Source: Rhodocollybia butyracea (lineage: Eukaryota > Basidiomycota > Agaricomycetes > Agaricales > Omphalotaceae). From it: DNA of 64,000 nucleotides. Location: contig JADNRY010000004.1 in assembly GCA_015501585.1 (NCBI GenBank), forward strand, positions 558,001 to 622,000. Direction: 5' to 3'. Position 1 is the first letter of the stretch; each line of letters begins with the position of its first letter. Shown in pieces: positions 57,493-64,000 of this stretch. The position numbers and the translations under genes are program-made. The notes below the pieces were generated by a model, which saw only the letters and a program-made list of their open reading frames with translations, did no database searches and was not told where the DNA came from.

Positions 57493-57849
57493 GGCGAACG
57501 AGCGCAGGAAAACTCGGATCGGGGCTTTTTATACTTAGCAGGTTCATGGGAATTTCGAAGAGGCTAGTATTAATTAAGAGGAAATGCACTAGAGAAGACT
57601 GTTGGTGGATCCGCGCTTGATTCTCATCATTCCGTCATAAACGAAAGACACAATAAATATCATGGACGGTTGCGTACAAAGGCCAACAGATAAGATAGGT
57701 TGTACAACAGGAGTGGTCGCCTGCGGGAGAATCAATGCAGTATGATATCGTAGAACACGAGCTTCAATAAAGATCTGAGCTAAAGTTGGTCTGTCAAAAG
57801 CAAGGAACGAACACACCATAACATAAAATCCACAACATGGGTCTCAAAA
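57493..57849. other. Short intergenic gap, no gene seen
   Basis: About 360 bp between the P450 start and the end of the signal-peptidase subunit gene. It must hold the P450 promoter; no motif is convincing. Confidence 0.4.
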
Positions 57850-58704
57850 TCACGACTGTTTACCTTCCATTGCCTCCTCAACCAGCTCTCCGACCCACTT
57901 TTCAAAAGCTTCTTGGTCCATGACCCCTTCTTCGTCAAAAAAGGCGTTGTATCCCTTTACCCGCTGAGTTTTGCCCTTTGCAAGCAAAGACTTGCCACCG
58001 CTTGCAGAACGTACATAAGATACGGAAAGACTATACGAGGGTGGTGTCGACTCCTTGACAGGTATCGTCCGCGAGGACAATGATATTCTCTCGGAAACAA
58101 TCTATAAAAGGTTAGGTGGTGATGTCTCGTGCGGTGTTAACTTGTGGAACGCACCCGCCGAAAGAACGTCTTGCGCTTTCCTACGTAGACAATATCTCCT
58201 TCAATAAAGTACGCATAGAGTGATTGCACAGCGGTCAGAAGGATGTAACTGAAAATGAAAATGATAAGCGCATAACAAAGCTTATGTATTGAAGCAAGAC
58301 GGACATTATCAGCCCAGCCCACACAATTGGCTTCGACTTTTCAAAGTCAACTTTGTATCCATAGAGTGCTGTACCTGCAGCGACAAATACACTCGACCAG
58401 CCTAATCCCAAACGAACATCCGTGTGAAGATGAATTTGGTTGAATAAATCGGGTCGCGAAAGGTGCTGTAGACGATTTTAGTTGAAAAATTCTAAGATAG
58501 AAAGATTAGTCCTACGCGTTTGACTGCATCATCGCAGGCATTTTTGAGTTCTATGACATTGGCGTTGTTGACTTTGATGACCTCGCGGTCTTCAGCAGCG
58601 ATGATAATGCTCAAAGGGCCAGTTGGTTTGTCAGGCGACGGAGGAGTTGTTGGGCTCAATGACCTGGCGCTGTGGCCATTTTCGACATTCTTTGAGCGTG
58701 CCAT
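57850..58704 (-). CDS. SPC2: Signal peptidase complex subunit 2 (SPC25 family)
   Basis: Four exons from ATG 58,704 to TGA 57,850. Encoded blocks: VIELKNACDDAVKRHLSRPD, LFNQIHLHTDVRLGLGWSSV, FVAAGTALYGYKVDFEKSKP (first helix), YILLTAVQSLYAYFIEGDIV (second helix), YVGKRKTFFRRIVSERI, then the cytosolic tail with PPSYSLSVSYVRSAS and EAFEKWVGELVEEA. These are the family's two-helix ER layout and C-terminal strand region. It is a non-catalytic subunit that helps the complex engage the Sec61 channel and sort signal peptides. All introns are in phase. Its start is 77 bp from the start of the divergent protoporphyrinogen oxidase gene, so they probably share a promoter. Confidence 0.92.
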
Positions 58705-58781
58705 TGACGTTGGACGACGTGGAAGAAAGAAGCAACAACGATGTCAAAGAAGAACGCCACGTGGAGCAAATCACGTTTCTC

Positions 58782-60312
58782 ATGAACCGTCACATCGCAG
58801 TCTTGGGTGGTGGAATTTCAGGGCTCTCTTCTGCTTTTCATCTTTCTCGACGCTTTCCAGAAGCACTCGTTACTTTGATAGAACAAACCAATCTAGGAGG
58901 ATGGATCTCTAGCGAGCGCGTTCATGTTCGCGATGACCATGGTCATTCTGCCGATATTTTGTTAGAATCCGGTCCTCGAACACTGCGGCCAAACGCAAAA
59001 TCAATACTAGAACTGGTACGCCTAATATACGTCTGAAATATAAAGTGTTAATTTCATCCAAGGTCAGATAAATCTCCTTGGGCTTCAGAAATCGGTAATA
59101 ACAACCCCCGTTACTTCATCAGCAGCAAAGAACAGATATCTTCATATCCATGAAATCCAAGGGCTTGTTACGCTTCCAAACTCTCTCTCCTCGGTTCTAT
59201 CTCCTCTCATGCGGACCATTCTGCTTCCCCATATCTTGCGAGAATCTGTGAAACGGCGCAATAGGCTTAGGGGGATAACCGATGAATCTGTGGATAGTTT
59301 CCTAACACGCCGTTTTGGGCCTTTTTTTGCGCGGACGTTTGGTAGTGCCTTGGTGCACGGTATCTATGCAGCCGACTCCCGAGAACTTAGCATCCGTGCT
59401 GCATTTCCCTCCTTGTGGGCTATGGAGGACCGAGGCTGGGGCAGCGTCGTCCGAGGTGGCCTTTTACCTAGCGCCACACCTACCCGAGAAGATTATGAAG
59501 TTGGGGATGTAGCTGACATGATGAAGGACGTTTCAGTCTACTCATTCAAAGGTGGTATGGGTATGCTCACAGGTGCAATCGCTACCTACCTCGAACAGCA
59601 ACCTAATATAAAAATTCTGTGCGATAGCCCCGTAATTAAATGCGGGGTTGCTGAAAACGATCTCTTGGAGGTGTGTTTTATCTTAGGCGGAAATGCCGAC
59701 GATTATATGTAATTCCATTCACAGCTTCAATTGCAAAGTGGACAAGTTATCAAACCTACACACATTGTATCGGCGTTACCTCTGCCTGTACTACAAGAGC
59801 TCTTGACGCCTCAATCTAGCGTACCGCATCTTAACGCAAATCCTGCATCCTCGGTGGAAGTCATTAACTTTATTTTTCCGAAGACACAACCTCCGTTTCA
59901 CCCTACCGGATTTGGCTACCTCGTCCCCCGTCCGCCTACTGGATACTCTGAAAGCAATTCGGGAATACTCGGTACTGTCTTTGACTCTTGCGCACTTTCA
60001 GCCCAAGACTCGGATGCCTCGAATTTCACGAAAATGACAGTAATGATGGGTGGTCCCAATCCTCTTACGCCTTCCCATACCGACACAGCCACCGTATTGA
60101 AACATCTTTCTGTTCATCTCACAGAGCCTGGGGAGTTTCTGACAGTACTGCCTGAACCTCTTTATGTACGAAGGGTCCAACATCATAACTGCATACCCAC
60201 GCCTACCCCAGGTCACTTGGAGCGTATGGATGAACTGAAAACGACGCTTAAAAAGGGTGCTTGGGCTGGAAGGCTAGAAATCATCGGAGCTGGCGTGGGG
60301 GTGTTAGTCTAG
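58782..60312 (+). CDS. HEM14: Protoporphyrinogen oxidase (haem biosynthesis)
   Basis: Exons 58,782-59,015, 59,068-59,670 and 59,725 onward. The N-terminal FAD-binding motif is IAVLGGGISGLSSAFHLSRR, with IEQTNLGGWISSERV and LESGPRTLRPNAKSILEL. Further blocks: VTLPNSLSSVLSP, GITDESVDSFLTRRFGPFFA, HGIYAADSRELSIRAAFPSL, VYSFKGGMGMLTGAIATYLE, HIVSALPLPVLQELL, SVEVINFIFPKTQPP, GFGYLVPRPP and WAGRLEIIGAGVGV. It oxidises protoporphyrinogen IX to protoporphyrin IX on the mitochondrial inner membrane. The frame stops at 60,312 just after GAGVGV. In the next frame the expected end (SLGDCVESGKRVGESW) continues to 60,362, so one base is probably missing at about 60,303. Upstream in-frame sequence lacks an earlier clear start. 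Confidence 0.9.
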
Positions 60313-61078
60313 GAGATTGTGTAGAGTCGGGCAAAAGAGTTGGTGAGAGTTGGACGGTTTAGTTTTGTATCGCCCGGGTGCCAGTGCTCAATCTCGATCA
60401 CCCTTAATGTTTACTCATATGAATCCAAGGATAGAATTGTACTGAGTGGCGAGTAAGGGTTTGTTCTTCGACTGTTCTTTGCGTTAGGGGAGGAGAATTT
60501 ACGTCTCACCTACGTTGACTCGGCTAAGACTAAGAGAGCCCCGAGTCGAGTTATATTCGATCAGTGATGGTGTACTGGCACGCCCCGCGCATTGAGGCTC
60601 CGCAGTGGCCACTTGTGAATTCTCTGCGTGAAAGCTGGTGAGTTCCAGGAAGTAGTGGTGACGGTCAACGACTTACGTTGGAAAGTAGCATGCTGTATGC
60701 TTGCTTCTCAGCCTCTCACTCGAGTTACGTTTGAGATGACATACTCCTTTGGAAGAGTACATAGAGCCGGCGAGCTTGTTGAGTTCTAATTATTCCAAGG
60801 CTGGCTGTATCAATAAATTCCTCCGTCTTTCCCATCGGTTGCCCAGATATAATGCCACACATACGTGCCGCTTTAAGCTTTCTCTCTTGCACCCTCTTTC
60901 GCCTCTACATTCATTTTTGCTTATCTATGAGCAACCTGGGCACCCTCCCTAACCAATATTCAACCTGGCTATAAGCTTTGGAAGCTTTGGGAGTTTTGGG
61001 GCACCCGTGGCCACGATTCTAAAGCCCCCATGACACCCTTCGCAACGATTGTCAATTAGCCTGGCAAAGGAATTTGAG

Positions 61079-61110
61079 CTCACCCAAAGATTTCACCATT
61101 CTCTTCTTCA
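61079..61110 (+). repeat. Short stray copy of DUF3533 exon-1 sequence
   Basis: ACCCAAAGATTTCACCATTC then CTTCATTTAC matches 62,749-62,780 (ACCCAAAGATTCCGCCATTC then CTTCATTTAC) with three differences in about 34 bases. Confidence 0.5.
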
Positions 61111-61354
61111 TTTACTGCGCTATGAGTATGTCGCCTGGGGTACTTCAGTCACGGCAATCAGCGGGTTACGTTTCCCCTCCCACCTAACCTCGTGAGTAGT
61201 ACAAGAGTCGTGTGATGAAGCGGCGCTTAGTTACTACTTTTCGAATGACATACCGTTCCATCAACCTTTTAAATAAAGCACGTTAAGTTCAGGCAGACTC
61301 AGGCCATAATCTGATCTTTATGTTCCTGAAATAAATATGGAAAATATAACTTTT

Positions 61355-61355
<1 letters not shown>

Positions 61356-61425
<70 letters not shown>
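61356..61425. repeat. T70 homopolymer with similar flanks
   Basis: Seventy uninterrupted Ts (61,356-61,425). The flanks are alike: TTCCTGAAATAAATATGGA at about 61,323 and TTCCTGAATAAATGG at about 61,424. This could be the poly(A) scar of a retroposed sequence on the minus strand or an expanded microsatellite. The exact length is unreliable. Confidence 0.8.
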
Positions 61426-62672
61426 CCTGAATAAATGGCAGAATACAACTTCAATTGTATTAACGGCTCCCCCTATAGTAGCGGATCCTACGAGGGGCTC
61501 AACTTAAAGAAAGTGGAGCAGCGAGCTTCGAGTCGGCTAACAATGGGAAGGTAAGTAAATCGGGAGAAGGGCATTTGTAAACCAATAGTAAGATAGTCAT
61601 AGGAGGTAATAGACCAGTGAATTCCTATTCATCTAATACAGCCAGAGTTCATAGTATTTGGCAGCAGTGGCTTTTGCACACTGCCACCAAAATTGAATGA
61701 ACACCTTGAGTAAGTCACACAACGCTTCGGACAGAACCACTATATATCCTGAGAGACAAGGATAGTTTACACTATAGTAGAAAAGGGAAGAACGGATGGT
61801 GGTGTAAGAGCATATAGCTATGCGTTATGTCTTGCAACTTTCTTCCCAACTCGTGGAGCCTCCAGAATACCCAAACCGCTGCTTTGGCCACTCTTTCGGC
61901 GACAACCTACAGCCTTATCCCTCCTTATCTTTCGAAACCGTAACCTTCAATGTATCGTTTACGCTAAGATCTAATCCTACCCCCTACCTGAGTCTCCGGG
62001 GTGTAAAAACTCATAACTTTATCTCCGACTATCTTCGCTCGGAATCGCTCCTCAGAGTCTAGTTGAACCTTGGAACGTATTCGTGTTACTCCGTCACTCT
62101 CCGCTGCACTACTTAGTGGAGAATTGCCACTGAGCCGGAAGATTAGATATGTACGGCCGTGTTGATTGCAAAGAGTTTGGTAATAGTACTAACAGTTAGT
62201 GAGGGCTGGCCAGATGCTTGCTTGTAAAGTGAGGTAGACCTTACCAGACAGCGCGTGCTGGACCTTGGTGCTCCGAGACTCACAAAGGAATCCTTGTTAC
62301 GCATATCTGCGATGTCAATTAAGAGTTGATTAAAGGGGTTTACGTGGCTGGTGACCTTATGAGGAAGGAAGGAAGTAAGGCGCGGTCCCATTGAGGAACA
62401 GCAGGGAACAGCCCCTCAGGGCAGCTCAGGGCGTACTTGGCATCGGCTGGCATCGGTAACTGAAAAAAATCCGGTCATCAAAATTTGCCTTCTAATTCTA
62501 ATCAGCCTCTAATTATTCCGAGATGGGCGCTTACCGGTAAATCATGTCAGTGTGATGACGAAACTGGATCCCCTCAGTTATTTCATTGTACCTCCTTGTT
62601 TACCTTGATCGCAGACGTATATAACACCACACCATACTAGGCTTTTCAAACATCCGACATCCCTATTGTACT

Positions 62673-64000
62673 ATGAGCGACCGACAAACGCTCCGCAGCG
62701 ATTCCCCGAGTCAACTACCGAACGGAAACAACATGAACTCCCACTTACACCCAAAGATTCCGCCATTCTCTGCTTCATTTACGGACAGAAATCTCAAAGT
62801 CGCCCGTAGTATCTACTTTAAAAATGTGCTCAGGGGGTTCTTAAGTCTCGTCGTCGCCATGTTCCTTATATTCTCGATATACTGGGGTGCATTATGGAGA
62901 ACACCTGCACATAAATTAAACGGCTGGGTTGTAGTAAGTTGATCCATATTTTTACAACGCGCCCCGATCTGACTCTCATGTTCAGGATTTTGACCAGTCT
63001 ATCGTAGGAAGCACAGTAGTTCAGGCGTTAGAAGCATCTTCCGCCTCCACAAACATCATATGGAGCCAAGTATCGTCGTCCAACTTTCTTGGAGGCCCCA
63101 GCCAAGTCGCGGATGACGTAGTTGAACAAAAGACTTGGGTGGCGGTTGTCGGTATGTTTTAGTTGGATTTGCTCAATTACGTGCGGAGAACTCAAGTTGA
63201 GAAATGCCCATAGTAAATGCCAATGCCACTTCAAATCTTCAGTCAGCTGTTTTTTCGATAGATACTTCCTATAATGGCTCGCTCGCCATTACGGTCTATG
63301 GAAATCAGGCGCGCAGTGAAAATGGATAGTACGTTATCCTGCTGTACTAGCCTCACTGATCCAGGCATGCTCAAATCTGCAATCTAGTAACAACATCATA
63401 TCACCTACTGTTCAGGCTGTTCTACGAACGACAACTCTGAATTTCGCTCAAACATTTGCTACCGAATTATCTTCTTCTTCGTCCAATCTAACAAACCTAC
63501 TCGCCACCGCACCGCAAATCGTCATCCAGCCTATTAGCTTCACCATCGAGAATCTTAAACCTTTTGATATCCCAGTGTAAACATTCATCGCTTCAGCTAC
63601 TATCGGTCTCTTCGCTCACAAATGTATTCATAGTGCCACCGCCATGACCTATGTGGGACTCATTTATACCCTCATCTTGACTTTCTTTATTGTGGTATGT
63701 TACTTTAATTTTACCCGACATACTCTGAAATTCTCGCCTCTAGAACATCTGTCTCTCTGCACGTCAAGTGTCCGGGGTAGAAATGCACCTTACAACACCT
63801 TCTATTATCCTCCTTCGCCTCGCCTCCTCGTTTATCACATATTTCTTCCTCTCTCTATTTTACTCGCTCCTTAGCAGAGCTTTCCAGGTTGATTTTTCTC
63901 GAAAGTGGGTTTTGTCACCTTGGCAGCAGTGTTTGCCAGTCGCTAACCAAAGCATATTAGGTTTGGATCTGCAGGATTTGTTATATTCTGGATGTTAAAT
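62673..64000 (+). CDS. DUF3533 (SNG1-like) membrane protein, cut by the window end
   Basis: Start MSDRQTLRSDSPSQLPNGNN at 62,673; exon 1 ends at 62,933. The first helix is LRGFLSLVVAMFLIFSIYWG, followed by the family motif LWRTPAHKLNGWVVDFDQSI and a large lumenal or extracellular region (ALEASSASTNIIWSQVS, VNANATSNLQSAVFSIDTSY, ITVYGNQARSENG, PTVQAVLRTTTLNFAQTFAT). The helical C-terminal half follows (FVGLIYTLILTFFIV, IILLRLASSFITYFFLSLFY, SLLSRAFQVDFSRK), with GFVIFWMLN at the edge. Several introns; the last is near 63,905-63,970. The yeast relative Sng1 affects nitrosoguanidine resistance and membrane lipid asymmetry; in mushrooms the role is not established. The gene continues beyond 64,000. 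Confidence 0.85.

Larger units (their letters stand above)
60363..62672. other. Intergenic, about 2.3 kb, repeat-bearing, no supported gene
   Basis: Holds a 70-base T run and a short fragment resembling the next gene's first exon (61,079-61,110). Frames at 60,749-60,952 and 61,820-62,062 on + have no domains. A TATA-like TATATAAC at about 62,618 precedes the DUF3533 gene. Confidence 0.45.

Noticed and set aside
1..64000. tRNA or rRNA genes
   Set aside because: I looked for B-box-like GGTTCGA sequences with cloverleaf context and found none I could support by eye; a tRNA search program would settle it.

Overview
This window is nuclear DNA from a filamentous basidiomycete, most likely an agaric-type Agaricomycete. 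Nearly every gene is cut by short introns of about 45-65 nt. The gene families are typical mushroom ones: F-box/LRR, RING with a C-terminal membrane segment, UNC93-like MFS, DUF3533, amidase and P450. A KDZ-class transposon carrying a TET/JBP dioxygenase is a hallmark of this group. I saw no CRISPR, operon or bacterial signal and no tRNA I could defend.

Layout. 0-7.5 kb: D-galactonate dehydratase-like enzyme (-), PWI/SR splicing factor of SRRM1 type (+), and a 581-aa protein of unknown function with a C-terminal membrane part (+). 7.6-13.8 kb: three related genes (-) for small secreted precursors, two of them in a segmental duplication that also copied the last exon of the upstream membrane-protein gene; a 178-aa membrane protein (+) lies between them. 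15.7-20.7 kb: RING protein (+), OMA1 mitochondrial protease (+), long disordered protein (-). 21,015-31,559: a complete 10,545-bp transposon with long terminal inverted repeats and a perfect 8-bp target duplication (ACCATTAA). It encodes a KDZ transposase (-), a TET/JBP-type 2OG-Fe(II) dioxygenase (+), a viroplasmin/RNase H1-N domain protein (-) and a multi-exon protein of unknown function (+). 31.6-34.4 kb: rearranged DNA with copies of flanking sequence. 34.5-64 kb: mostly housekeeping and metabolic genes: Polo kinase (-), F-box (+), DUF726/TMCO4-like hydrolase (-), UNC93-like transporter (+), unknown (+), amidase (-), membrane protein (-), RAD6 E2 (+), P450 (-), signal peptidase subunit SPC2 (-), protoporphyrinogen oxidase (+), and a DUF3533/SNG1-like gene running off the right edge (+).

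Two systems stand out. The transposon looks like a self-contained unit pairing a transposase with a DNA-base oxidising enzyme and two further cargo genes. The secreted-precursor cluster has signal peptides, dibasic (Kex2-type) sites, cationic C-terminal helices and, in one member, two tandem 49-residue repeats. It looks like a family of processed fungal peptides.

Caution on sequence quality: several genes, including the very conserved Polo kinase, need one extra base, usually in a G or C run, to keep their frame. This suggests consensus under-calling of short homopolymers rather than widespread gene death, and it affects the exact models between about 20 and 44 kb and at a few other places.
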